Positions 17,740 to 26,216 of a stretch of 64,000 nucleotides of DNA are shown here, piece after piece (position 1 is the first letter of the stretch; every line of letters begins with the position of its first letter). The notes below the pieces were generated by a model that saw only the letters and a program-made list of their open reading frames with translations, did no database searches and was not told where the DNA came from. A program made the translations under genes and the position numbers. The stretch spans positions 744,001-808,000 of the forward strand of contig CAWGGX010000007.1 in the NCBI GenBank assembly GCA_963822215.1, read 5' to 3'. The DNA is from Roseiarcus sp963822215 (GTDB lineage Bacteria; Pseudomonadota; Alphaproteobacteria; Rhizobiales; Beijerinckiaceae).

Positions 17740-18675
17740 TTATGGCCGCTCGCCAGCGGCGCAAGTGAGCGTAGAGCCGGGCGTTGCGGCGAAAGCGCGG
17801 CGGAAGGCGTGACCAAACGCGCTCTGCGATGAATAGCCGACGCTCAGAGCGACGCGCCCGACGTTCGCCTCGCCCTGATCCAGCATCGCGCGGGCGCGCA
17901 CCAACCGCCAGGATCGGACGTAGGCGAGTGGCGGCTGACCCACCATCCTGGTGAAAAGAGCGGAGAAAGCCGACCGCGACATGCCGGCTTCCGCGGCCAG
18001 GCGCGCCACCGTCCAAGGCTTGGAGATATCGTCATGGACAAGGGCCAGCGCCCGGCCGAGCCGTGGATCGGAGAGCGCGCCCAACCAGCCCGCGGGCGCC
18101 CCGCCGCCTGCGCATGCGCGGACAGCCTCCACGAGCAACACCTCGGCGAGGCGGACGGCTACCGCCCCCGATCCGATCTCGGAGCGGGCCATCTCGGCGT
18201 CGAGCAACGCAAGCACCGCCGTGACGCTCGCCGCCCTGGCGGACGCGCGCGGCGCGACCGCGAAATCGGGCAACATGTCGAGCAGGAAGCCGGCATTCTC
18301 GCGTTCCAGCGCGATCCCGCCACCGAGCATCACCGTGTCGTCGCCGCCCAGCCGCAGCGAGTCAGGCCCCGCACCATCAATGAGCGATAGGCCGTCGACC
18401 GCGGGCGTCTCGGGATTGCTGGCGACCGTGTAGGCCGTGCGCCCGATCAAGCAAACGTCTCCGGCGGAGAGGCGCTGGCGTCCCCAACCGGGGGTCTCGA
18501 TCCAGCACATCCCCTTCACGATCGCGACGAACTTGAGCCGGTCGCGAAGGGGGAACGCCAGCGACCAGTCGCCTGACGCCTCGAGCCGGAGCGGGCGCGT
18601 CGCGCGCGCATCGAGCACGGCAAGCACATCGGATAGCGGGTCGAGCCCAGGCTTGGACGATCGCGACAAACTCAT
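17740..18675 (-). CDS. AraC-family regulator with cupin-type sensor domain
   Basis: 311 residues. N-terminal cupin-like sensor (GDWSLAFPLRDRLKFVAIVKG, SAGDVCLIGRTAY) and a C-terminal AraC DNA-binding domain with two HTH units (ARLAAEAGMSRSAFSALF and RVALSVGYSSQSAFGHAFRR). Start at 18675 (MSLSRSSKPGLDP). The 64-base gap to the divergent SDR gene at 18740 should hold a shared control region, so the SDR is the likely target. It lies between a LysR gene and a duplicate of that gene's 3' end. Confidence 0.9.
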   Translation of the reverse strand: MSLSRSSKPGLDPLSDVLAVLDARATRPLRLEASGDWSLAFPLRDRLKFVAIVKGMCWIETPGWGRQRLSAGDVCLIGRTAYTVASNPETPAVDGLSLIDGAGPDSLRLGGDDTVMLGGGIALERENAGFLLDMLPDFAVAPRASARAASVTAVLALLDAEMARSEIGSGAVAVRLAEVLLVEAVRACAGGGAPAGWLGALSDPRLGRALALVHDDISKPWTVARLAAEAGMSRSAFSALFTRMVGQPPLAYVRSWRLVRARAMLDQGEANVGRVALSVGYSSQSAFGHAFRRAFAATPGSTLTCAAGERP

Positions 18676-18739
18676 GGCGGCCCGAGCATAGCCCATCGCT
18701 TCGCCGACGCCTAAGCATCGGCGCTGAAGGAGAAGGGAT

Positions 18740-19474
18740 ATGGCTGATGTGAAGAAGGCGGTCGCGATCACGGGGGCGAGCAGCGGAATCGGGCGAGCGA
18801 CGGCGCAACTGCTTGCCAGTCGCGGCTACGCGGTGGCGCTCGGCGCGCGGCGCGAGAATGTCCTCGCGGGCCTCGCGTCCGAACTCAACAATGCGGGAGG
18901 AGAGGCGGCCTATCGCGTGACCGACGTGAGGCGGCGCGCCGATCTCGAGGCGTTGGTCGGGCTCGCGCTCGAACGCTTCGGTCGGCTCGACGCCATCGTC
19001 AACAACGCCGGGATCGGCCCGATCTCGCGATTCGACGCGCTGCGCGTCGGGGACTGGGACGCGATGATCGACGTGAACCTGCGCGGCGTCCTCTACGGGA
19101 TCGCCGCCGCCTTGCCGGTGTTCGCGCGACAGGGCAGCGGCCATGTCATCAACGTGGTCTCCACCGCGGGGCTGAAGATCGTGCCGACCATGGGCGTCTA
19201 CGCCGCAACGAAAAACGCCGTGCGGACGGTGACCGAGGCGCTGCGACAGGAAGCCGGACCGAACCTGCGCGTGACCGAGGTTTCGCCGGGCATGATCGCA
19301 ACGGATTTCGCAAGCTCGATGACGGACGAGCGGGTCAAGGCGGCGATCGCAGAACGATTGAAGGGGATCGCAATCCCCCCGGACGCGATCGCGCGCGGCA
19401 TCCTGTTTGCGCTGGAGCAGCCGCCCGAGGTGGATGTCGGAAGCATCGTCATCCGGCCGACGGCGCAGGACTAG
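18740..19474 (+). CDS. Short-chain dehydrogenase/reductase
   Basis: 244 residues, the classical SDR length. Cofactor motif TGASSGIG at residues 11-18, NNAGIG near residue 89, catalytic Ser in VVSTAG and YAATK (Tyr and Lys) near 155, then the usual SPGMIATDF. An Arg-rich loop after the second strand (ALGARRENV) favours NADP(H). The C-terminal VGSIVIRPTAQD matches YdfG-like broad-range oxidoreductases; substrate not predictable. ATG 18740 has AAGGAGAAGG upstream. Divergent from the AraC regulator. Confidence 0.92.
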   Translation: MADVKKAVAITGASSGIGRATAQLLASRGYAVALGARRENVLAGLASELNNAGGEAAYRVTDVRRRADLEALVGLALERFGRLDAIVNNAGIGPISRFDALRVGDWDAMIDVNLRGVLYGIAAALPVFARQGSGHVINVVSTAGLKIVPTMGVYAATKNAVRTVTEALRQEAGPNLRVTEVSPGMIATDFASSMTDERVKAAIAERLKGIAIPPDAIARGILFALEQPPEVDVGSIVIRPTAQD

Positions 19475-19492
19475 TGACCGCCGCACGCCACG

Positions 19493-19719
19493 AGTGGCCG
19501 GGCTCTCCGGCGCTGGGCTCGTCCGCGCGCTATCGTATCAGGTGGTCGACTTCGTGCGCAGCCATCGCATGGCGATCGTGCTCGAACTCGTTCGAGCCTT
19601 CGCCGCCTCCTGTGCACCTCGTCTACGACGGTCAAAATCGGCTGCCGCTGAAGCTGCGCGCATTCGTCGATTTTGCCGTCCCGCCCTTGCGCGAGCGGCT
19701 GGCGGAGGCGGCTCTGTAA
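19493..19719 (+). pseudogene. Duplicate of the LysR gene 3' end
   Basis: About 227 bases closely matching 17322-17549, from VAGLSGAGLVRALSYQVV to the stop, with scattered substitutions such as VYDGQNRLPL for VYNRQNRLPL. It carries the same +1 shift in the same CTCGAACTCGTTCGAG inverted repeat (19581-19596). It begins about 18 bases after the SDR stop codon and has no start of its own. The AraC-SDR pair is therefore bracketed by two copies of the LysR tail. Confidence 0.85.
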
Positions 19720-20048
19720 AGGGGGCCCTGTCGTCCTCGATCATCGAGAACGCCGTCGCGCCGCCAGTCGTGCAACGATGCTTGTGGACTTGCCAACAAG
19801 ACCTGGAGCTTGTCCATTGCATCTCTGAACATCCAGTCTCCGCGACCGACGCCCTTTGGAACTGCACCCGAGCCTGCGCCAAATCTGCAGAGCCGCCCGG
19901 CCTAGCGGCGCCGTCTCGATCCGCGAGGAGCTCCGCTTGAAGACGACAGTTTCAGCACGCTCTGGGAGGGCGATTTGAACCCGGCCACGATCTCGCGCTC
20001 GCCGCGGCGGCGACTCTTATCGGGAATGCGATTCCGGGCCGTAGCCTC
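19720..20048. other. Intergenic, no gene recognised
   Basis: About 330 bases between the LysR remnant and the cardiolipin-synthase-like gene. No convincing frame, repeat or RNA was seen. Confidence 0.4.
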
Positions 20049-21488
20049 TTGAATCCCCCGATGCTGCTTGCTTTCCACATCCTGATCCAGGCCGGCTTCA
20101 TCGTCAGGGTGCTGCTGCGCGCGCATCGCGATCCGGCGTCCCGCATCGCCTGGATCGTCGTGATCCTCGCGCTGCCGATCATTGGCGTCGTGGCTTACTT
20201 GCTCCTGGGCGAGACCAATATCGGCCGCAAGCGCGTCGAGCGCATGAAAAGGGTCATCGCGGCGCTGCCCGACATTCGCAGCACGCCTGGCTTTAACGCC
20301 CCAACGGTGCGGCCCGAGATCCCCGAGCGTCACCTTCCGCTGTTCCAAGTCGGCCGGTCTGTCAGCGGATTCGAACCCGTCGGCGGCAACCACGCGCGGC
20401 TGATGGCGGATTCGAACGCCGCGATCGACGCTATGGTGGACGATATCGATCAAGCCACCGATCATGTCCACGCTTTATTCTACCTTTGGATGCCGGATAA
20501 CAACGGTCGGAAAATGGCCGAAGCGCTCAAGCGCGCAGTTGCCCGTGGGATAACCTGCCGTGCGATGGTGGACGATCTCGGGTCGCGCCTCCTGATCAAA
20601 TCCGCTCTTTGGACGGATATGGGAGCGGCCGGCGTGAAACTGGGCCGGGCGCTCAAGGTCGGCAATCCGCTCTTGCGGGTCTTTGATGGACGAATCGATC
20701 TTCGCGATCATCGCAAGATTGTCGTCATCGACAACAGAATCACCTATTGCGGCAGCCAGAACTGTGCGGACCCGGAATTCCTCACCAAGGCGAAATACGC
20801 GCCCTGGGTGGACGCGGTCATGCGGTTCACCGGCCCAATCGTCCGCCAAAACCAGTATCTCTTTTCCCGCGACTGGATGGCCTACGAGAATGAAGACATC
20901 CGGCAGGTTCTGCTCGAACCGATGGAGCCGCCGGAGCCAGGGTTTCCCGCGCAAGTCGTGGCCAGCGGCCCGACCGGCCGCTACTCCGCGGCGTCAGAGA
21001 TGTTCGAGACGCTGATGTACGGCGCCCGGCGCGAACTCTTCATCACCACCCCCTATTACGTGCCCAACGACGCGATGCAGGCGGCCCTGTGCGCCGCCGC
21101 GAACCGGGGCGTCGACACGACGATCATCTTCCCGGCCCGCAACGATGACTTTGCCGTGGGAGCGACCAGCCGGAGCTACTACGCCGACCTGGTCGCGGCC
21201 GGCGTGAAGATCCACGAGTATGGCGCCGGGCTGCTGCATACCAAGTCGATGACCGTGGACGGGGAGGTCACCCTGATCGGCTCCGCGAACATGGATCGCC
21301 GAAGCTTCGATCTGAATTACGAGAACAACATCCTGCTCTGCGACGCGGCCATAACCGCAGACATGCGTGAACGGCAACACAGCTACCTCGCCAAGTCTCG
21401 GCAGATCGCGGCTGAGGAGGTGGACGCATGGAGCTGGCCGCGGCGGTTGTGGAATAACGCCGTCGCGATTGTCGGACCGGTGATTTGA
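20049..21488 (+). CDS. Cardiolipin synthase-like phospholipase D family protein
   Basis: 479 residues from the TTG at 20049; ATG at 20061 is an equally possible start. Two N-terminal membrane helices (about residues 5-24 and 33-53, the latter ending AYLLLGE, the usual PLDc_N pattern) are followed by two PLD domains with HKD motifs HRKIVVID (221-228) and HTKSMTVD (397-404), each followed by a GSxN segment. This arrangement is that of bacterial ClsA-type enzymes, which join two phosphatidylglycerols into cardiolipin at the inner membrane. Stands alone. Confidence 0.9.
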   Translation: MNPPMLLAFHILIQAGFIVRVLLRAHRDPASRIAWIVVILALPIIGVVAYLLLGETNIGRKRVERMKRVIAALPDIRSTPGFNAPTVRPEIPERHLPLFQVGRSVSGFEPVGGNHARLMADSNAAIDAMVDDIDQATDHVHALFYLWMPDNNGRKMAEALKRAVARGITCRAMVDDLGSRLLIKSALWTDMGAAGVKLGRALKVGNPLLRVFDGRIDLRDHRKIVVIDNRITYCGSQNCADPEFLTKAKYAPWVDAVMRFTGPIVRQNQYLFSRDWMAYENEDIRQVLLEPMEPPEPGFPAQVVASGPTGRYSAASEMFETLMYGARRELFITTPYYVPNDAMQAALCAAANRGVDTTIIFPARNDDFAVGATSRSYYADLVAAGVKIHEYGAGLLHTKSMTVDGEVTLIGSANMDRRSFDLNYENNILLCDAAITADMRERQHSYLAKSRQIAAEEVDAWSWPRRLWNNAVAIVGPVI

Positions 21489-22300
21489 GAGCTTGCTGCA
21501 TCCAGCTCCGCCCCGCAGGAAGCGGCTTGGGCTCCCAACCGCGCCAGGCGATCATTGGGCGGCCGTCGCGATCCGCGTTCGGAGTTGATGCCGCCGGACC
21601 CCTGCACACGGGCCTAGTGGCTCGCTTCAACAAAATCGCAGGGCGGCGGGCAATCGGCCTCCTCGGTGGGCTGACGTCCTTCGGAACTTCGTGGCTGACG
21701 CCGCCAAGCGGATCAGGGGCCGCGGTTTCAGCAACCGCGCGCAAAACTCCGTCGAGCAAGATTGTTCGCGCGCCCTGAAAAAAACCTCTTGCGTCGCAGC
21801 GCGATTCGACCAAATAAGCGTCTGCCCAATACGCACGTGCCTGTGGTCGCGTGTCGGTCGGCGGGGATCTGGACAAGAGGCCAGTTAACCGCCCGTGGAA
21901 GACCGACAACCGGAGGCGAACCGGCGAACCCCGCCCAACGGGGGACGCGGCTTGAAGCAACGACGGACCGGGCTTTTTTGGTCTCTGCTGGCCCTCCAAA
22001 GGTCGGCGATCAAAGAGGCTTGTCTATCTTGCCGGGCGTGCGGACGGACCTTTCTCGTCCAAACGATGGCCTCATGATCGCCTGAGCGGCGTCTCCGCTC
22101 GGGCGCGCATTGGCTACGGCGCAGCAGCTGATTGCCCATGAGCCCGCCGCTCCAAAAGCGGGGAGCAATGGGCGGTCGCGTCGGCGGGTCAACGACTGCG
22201 CTTCCGCGTCTCCATCACGCGGGGCCGATGGTCGCATCGCCGGCGAATCCTTCACGTTTCTGGCGCGGACCGCAAACCGCGCCGCCCGGGGGATGCCGCT
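21489..22300. other. Long intergenic stretch without a recognised gene
   Basis: About 810 bases. Frames exist on both strands but their composition is that of random high-GC DNA and none has a believable start. No tRNA, palindromic repeat or 489-bp element copy was recognised. The last 100 bases probably contain the promoter of the decarboxylase gene. Confidence 0.4.
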
Positions 22301-23431
22301 ATGACGGACCGCATCAAGGAATTCCTCGCCGCAAACCGCGAGGACGGACCGCGCCTCGTCGTCGACCTCGACGTCGTGCGCGACAATTATCTCGGCTTCG
22401 CCAATGCGCTGCCGGACACGCGCGTGTTCTACGCGGTGAAGGCCAATCCGGCGCCCGAGATCCTGAGCCTGCTCGCCGATCTCGGCTCGTGCTTCGACAC
22501 GGCCTCGATCGCCGAGATCGAGCTCGCGCTCGCCGCCGGAGCGCCGCCGGACCGGATCAGCTTCGGCAACACGATCAAGAAGGAAAGGGACATCGCGCGC
22601 GCCCATGCGCTCGGCATCCGCCTGTTCGCGGTCGACTGCGAGGCGGAGGTCGAGAAGGTCGCGCGCGCCGCGCCGGGCGCAAAGGTGTTCTGCCGAATCC
22701 TGTGTGACGGCGCGGGCGCCGAATGGCCGCTGTCGCGCAAGTTCGGCTGTGCGCCGGAGATGGCGTTGACGGTGCTCGAGCGCGCCCATGCGCTCGGCCT
22801 CGTCGCGCACGGGCTGTCGTTCCACGTCGGCTCGCAGCAGCGCAACCCGCGCATGTGGGACCGCGCGCTGAAAATCTCGGCGGGGATCTTCCGCGAGCTC
22901 GCCGAGCGCGGAATCCAGCTTTCGATGCTCAATCTCGGCGGCGGCTTCCCGACGCGCTATCTGAAGTCCGTGCCGCCGGTCCGCGCCTACGGGCAGACGA
23001 TCTTCCGCGCCTTGCGCCGCCACTTCGGCAACCGCATCCCGGAGACGATCATCGAGCCGGGCAGGGGTATGGTGGGCAATGCCGGAATCATCGAGGCGGA
23101 GGTGGTGCTGATCTCCCGCAAGTCGGAGGAGGATCGCCTGCGCTGGGTCTATCTCGACATCGGCAAGTTCAACGGTCTCGCCGAAACGATGGACGAAATG
23201 ATCCGCTATCCCGTCCGCACCGACTATGACGAGGACCCGCTTGGCCCCTGCGTGCTCGCGGGCCCGAGCTGCGACTCGGTCGATGTGCTCTACGAGAAGG
23301 AGCCCTATCTGCTGCCGGTCACGCTCGAGATCGGTGCGAAGGTGCTGATCGAAGGGACGGGCGCCTATACGACGACCTATTCCTCCGTCGGCTTCAACGG
23401 CTTTCCGCCGCTCAAGTCCTACGTGGTTTGA
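22301..23431 (+). CDS. Ornithine/lysine decarboxylase (PLP fold type III)
   Basis: 376 residues, the short bacterial/eukaryotic-type ODC. PLP lysine in FYAVKANPAPE (Lys47), then SFGNTIKKERD, HVGSQ (His stacked on PLP), GGGFPTRY and EPGRGMVG for phosphate binding, and the catalytic Cys-Asp in GPSCDSVD near residue 320. The sequence closely follows the Agrobacterium-type enzyme that makes putrescine (and some cadaverine) by decarboxylating ornithine or lysine. Single gene; the first step of polyamine synthesis in Rhizobiales. Confidence 0.93.
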   Translation: MTDRIKEFLAANREDGPRLVVDLDVVRDNYLGFANALPDTRVFYAVKANPAPEILSLLADLGSCFDTASIAEIELALAAGAPPDRISFGNTIKKERDIARAHALGIRLFAVDCEAEVEKVARAAPGAKVFCRILCDGAGAEWPLSRKFGCAPEMALTVLERAHALGLVAHGLSFHVGSQQRNPRMWDRALKISAGIFRELAERGIQLSMLNLGGGFPTRYLKSVPPVRAYGQTIFRALRRHFGNRIPETIIEPGRGMVGNAGIIEAEVVLISRKSEEDRLRWVYLDIGKFNGLAETMDEMIRYPVRTDYDEDPLGPCVLAGPSCDSVDVLYEKEPYLLPVTLEIGAKVLIEGTGAYTTTYSSVGFNGFPPLKSYVV

Positions 23432-23622
23432 GGCGGGATGAGCCGCTGGCCGGTGGTGGCCGGCGGAGCGATTCCGACCCTGGAACAGGGAATTGCCGGC
23501 GCGCCGCCCCGCCGGGACCCGGGCGGCGTCCCGTCTTGCCGCAGCAAGGCTGAGCGCGTTATGACAAACCCGCCATGAGCGACGCGCCTTGGCGGGCGCC
23601 GGCGTTCGAGAGGGGTCTGGAC

Positions 23623-23886
23623 ATGACGAAAGCTCCGGTCTTGCTTGCGGCGGCTTTGCTCGGGCTCGGCGCTCTTTCGCAACCCAGCTCCGCCGCCGGT
23701 ACCCGGCCCGTCAACGGTCCGCCCGAACGGGTCGCCTGGATCGTCGCCCAGGGCTATTCCACCTCCAGCGGAAATCTCTGGCCGGGGCCGCCGTGGGCGT
23801 GGCCCCTTCTGCCGCCGAGGTTCGGCTGCTACGACTTTCGCCAGTATCGAAGAGGCGCTTGGCGGTGGGTCGAAATCTGCGAGTGA
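23623..23886 (+). CDS. Small secreted protein of unknown function
   Basis: 87 residues. The first 24 form a signal peptide (MTKAPVLLAAALLGLGALS, cleavage near SSAAG). The mature part is short, Trp- and Pro-rich (NLWPGPPWAWPLLPPRFGC) and ends in YDFRQYRRGAWRWVEICE with two cysteines that could pair. Start at 23623 chosen for the signal peptide and GAGAGGGG upstream; the frame could begin at 23575. A single AACAGGGAATT motif, as in the 489-bp repeat, lies upstream near 23484. Confidence 0.55.
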   Translation: MTKAPVLLAAALLGLGALSQPSSAAGTRPVNGPPERVAWIVAQGYSTSSGNLWPGPPWAWPLLPPRFGCYDFRQYRRGAWRWVEICE

Positions 23887-23922
23887 AAGCGGACCCGCCG
23901 CCGCGGCGAACCCTCCGTCCCG

Positions 23923-24780
23923 CTACTCCCCGCCTCGGCGCAACTTGCGCGGCATCATGCCGACCACTTCACGCAGTCCCGGCACCGACTTGGCGAACGC
24001 GCTGAGACGGTGACGGAGATACGTCTCCCGCGCGTAGGACTTGCTGTCGACCCAGCAGAACTGCAAGCTCATCCGCTGGCCCTTCTGCGGCAAAAAGCCG
24101 TGGTAGGAGCGGTCGGAGACGCGAAACATCAGCATCTTGCCGAATTCCGGCGGGAACTCGAACGCGGCGTCGTCACGCGAATTGGAGCGCAGCACGCGCA
24201 GACGTCCCTTTTCGTACGGCCATTCGCGGCTGAATCCGAGGATCACGGTGAAGATCTTGTGTTTGGAATCGGGATGCGCGTAGCCCTCGTTGTAATGGCC
24301 GCTCGTATTCCCCATCATCACAATGGTCGGATGGCCCTTGCTCAGGTCGATGTCGAACTTCGCCTCGACGAGACGCCGGAAACGCGGGTTGAGCAGGTCC
24401 TTGACCACGGCGTCGAATTTCGGACCGTATTTGAGCTGCGGAACGCCATACGTGCCGCGATGCGGGATCGCCGGCGCGTCGGCGAGCACGGCGTCCTTGA
24501 AGGTGAGCGGCATCGCCTGATCCACGAAGGCGTAATCGTAGGGGTCTCGCTGAAGCCGCGCAGCGGCGATGGCCTTCTCGTCGAGGATTGCAAACGGGGG
24601 TTCGGTGTCCGGCACGGGGTGGCTCCAGGCGTGCGAGTGACGACAGGCTGTCACGAAGCGGATGCCCGCGGCTCCCGGTTTGATCTGCGTCAAGTTCGAG
24701 GCGGCAGGATCCGAAACATTCCTCCGGCGGTCGAAAGTTCGCACCGGGCTCCCGATCAACGTGTGGGGAACGTGCTCCAC
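23923..24780 (-). CDS. 2-oxoglutarate/Fe(II)-dependent oxygenase-like protein
   Basis: 285 residues from ATG 24780. The C-terminal half has a double-stranded beta-helix pattern with an HxD-like pair in GYAHPDSKHK followed by FTVILGFSREW, a distal His in RSYHGFLP, and an Arg a few residues later (GQRMSLQFCW) to hold 2-oxoglutarate. Substrate unknown; prolyl-hydroxylase-like members modify proteins or small molecules. The ATG lies 25 bases inside the Sel1 gene, so this is the last gene of an overlapping minus-strand cluster. The first 55 residues look poorly structured and the real start could be later. Confidence 0.65.
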   Translation of the reverse strand: MEHVPHTLIGSPVRTFDRRRNVSDPAASNLTQIKPGAAGIRFVTACRHSHAWSHPVPDTEPPFAILDEKAIAAARLQRDPYDYAFVDQAMPLTFKDAVLADAPAIPHRGTYGVPQLKYGPKFDAVVKDLLNPRFRRLVEAKFDIDLSKGHPTIVMMGNTSGHYNEGYAHPDSKHKIFTVILGFSREWPYEKGRLRVLRSNSRDDAAFEFPPEFGKMLMFRVSDRSYHGFLPQKGQRMSLQFCWVDSKSYARETYLRHRLSAFAKSVPGLREVVGMMPRKLRRGGE

Positions 24781-25694
24781 GCGCTTGGGACGTAATCGGG
24801 GATGGACGCCGCGACCGTATAGACGCGCCAGACGTAGGCGGCTGGGCCCCGAGGCAGCGACACGAGCACGGCTGACTGCTTTACAAAGCCCGTGAAGGCG
24901 CTCTCAGCGCCGGTCGTGTCGAGCGCAAGAACCTGCACGAAAAAGGCGACTGGAACAGGCTCAGCCGGCGCGGCCCAGGAGAGTTCGACCTCAAGGCTCT
25001 GGCCCGTCCCCGATACCGGGGCGACGCGCGGCCCTGTTGGAACTGCCGGCGCTAATGTCGGTTTTGCGGCGTACGGCGCCGCGGTAGCCTGCTGCGTCGC
25101 TTCGCGCAGCGATGCCATCTGGCGCGCCGCTGCGGACAGCCCATGAGCCGCTGCGGCGGCGTACCAGTTCGCCGCCATTTCGAGATTGCGCGGCTCCCCT
25201 TCGCCCGCCTGATAAAGCTGCGCCAGGTTGTACTCGGCCCGGGCATAGCCATGCGCAGCCGCGCGCGCGTACCAAAACGCGGCTTCCGTCGGGTTGCGAG
25301 CCGTGCCCGTGCCGCTGTCGAACATCACAGCGACATTGAATTCCGCCGGAACGTATCCGGCCTCGGCGGCGCGACGGTACCAATTCAAGGCCGCCGCTGC
25401 GTCCTGCTCGACGCCTTCTCCGAGGTCGTAGAGTAGGCCTATTCCGAACGCGGCGCGCGCATCTCCCTGCTCCGCACGCGGCCGCCAAATCCGCAGCGCG
25501 TCAATGAAACGCCCGGCGGCATAGGCGGACTGACCGGGATCGCCGGCGCCCCTCTCCTCCGATGCGTCCTGCGAAACCGCGCCCGCGCTGGCAGGGGCGA
25601 AAGGGAACAGAATAAGCAGGGCGATCAGCGCGAGGCGATCTAGCGAGGCTAGGTTCCCATGCAAGCTCGGGTCAGCGCCAGGTAATCTCCACAC
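24756..25694 (-). CDS. Secreted Sel1-repeat protein
   Basis: 312 residues. A hydrophobic segment at residues 20-38 (LALIALLILFPFAPASA) is a signal peptide or anchor. Three or four Sel1-type TPR units follow, such as GIGLLYDLGEGVEQDAAAAL, AAFWYARAAAHG and YNLAQLYQAGEGEPRNLEMA, which form a superhelical protein-binding surface. The C-terminal 100 residues are Ala/Pro-rich and then beta-like (VEVELSWAAPAEPVPVAFFV), resembling a fibronectin-type fold. It overlaps the OmpA-domain gene by 23 bases and the oxygenase by 25, so it belongs to a translationally linked periplasmic set. Confidence 0.8.
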   Translation of the reverse strand: MWRLPGADPSLHGNLASLDRLALIALLILFPFAPASAGAVSQDASEERGAGDPGQSAYAAGRFIDALRIWRPRAEQGDARAAFGIGLLYDLGEGVEQDAAAALNWYRRAAEAGYVPAEFNVAVMFDSGTGTARNPTEAAFWYARAAAHGYARAEYNLAQLYQAGEGEPRNLEMAANWYAAAAAHGLSAAARQMASLREATQQATAAPYAAKPTLAPAVPTGPRVAPVSGTGQSLEVELSWAAPAEPVPVAFFVQVLALDTTGAESAFTGFVKQSAVLVSLPRGPAAYVWRVYTVAASIPDYVPSAWSTFPTR

Positions 25695-26175
25695 GCCGAT
25701 TGCGCTCCTCGGCCACGTTCGGTGCGGTTGGCACCACCAGATCGGTCTCGCCCTTGGCCATCACCTGAAACCGCTCGACAGGGATTCCGCGCGCCACGAG
25801 GCCTTGAAGCACATTGTTGGCCCGCTGTTCGGAAAGCCGTAGATTGGCGGCTGCTGAGCCTGTCGTATCGGCGCTACCGGTCACAATCATCACAAGCGGG
25901 TTGCCTGCTCGATAGAGGTGGGAAGCCTGATCGAGCAAGGCCAGGTCCTGCTGCCTGACTGTCGCGCTGCCAGGATCGAAGTGAAGCACCAGCGAACTCG
26001 GAGTGCTTGTGGCCGGACTGGCCGCTAGGGCCGGATTGTCGGCTGCGGGAGCCGGATTGGCGGCTGCGGGGGCCGCATTGGCGGCCGGATTATTCTGCGC
26101 ATCTGCTTCCGATGCTGTCGCGCCCACAAGAAGCGCCGCGCCAATCAGGATCCTCAATGACCGCCGCATGATCAC
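25672..26175 (-). CDS. Periplasmic OmpA-domain protein
   Basis: 167 residues. Signal peptide (LRILIGAALLVGATASEADA), then a linker of repeated NPA/APAA units (residues 27-55), then an OmpA C-terminal peptidoglycan-binding domain: LVLHFDPGSATV, VIVTGSADTTG, NLRLSEQRANNVLQGL and AEERNRRVEITW. The Asp and Arg that hold diaminopimelate are present (GSADTTG, RNRRVEI). There is no beta-barrel, so it probably tethers a complex to the cell wall. Second gene of the minus-strand cluster, 41 bases after the ATPase-like gene. Confidence 0.85.
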   Translation of the reverse strand: MIMRRSLRILIGAALLVGATASEADAQNNPAANAAPAAANPAPAADNPALAASPATSTPSSLVLHFDPGSATVRQQDLALLDQASHLYRAGNPLVMIVTGSADTTGSAAANLRLSEQRANNVLQGLVARGIPVERFQVMAKGETDLVVPTAPNVAEERNRRVEITWR

Positions 26176-26216
26176 CTCCCTTCTCGAAGCTTCACCCCCG
26201 TCCTTTCAATTTGCCT

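Noticed and set aside
22010..23023. Long minus-strand frame opposite the decarboxylase gene
   Set aside because: It is the antisense of a well-supported coding region and has an Arg/Ala/Glu-rich composition typical of high-GC shadows.
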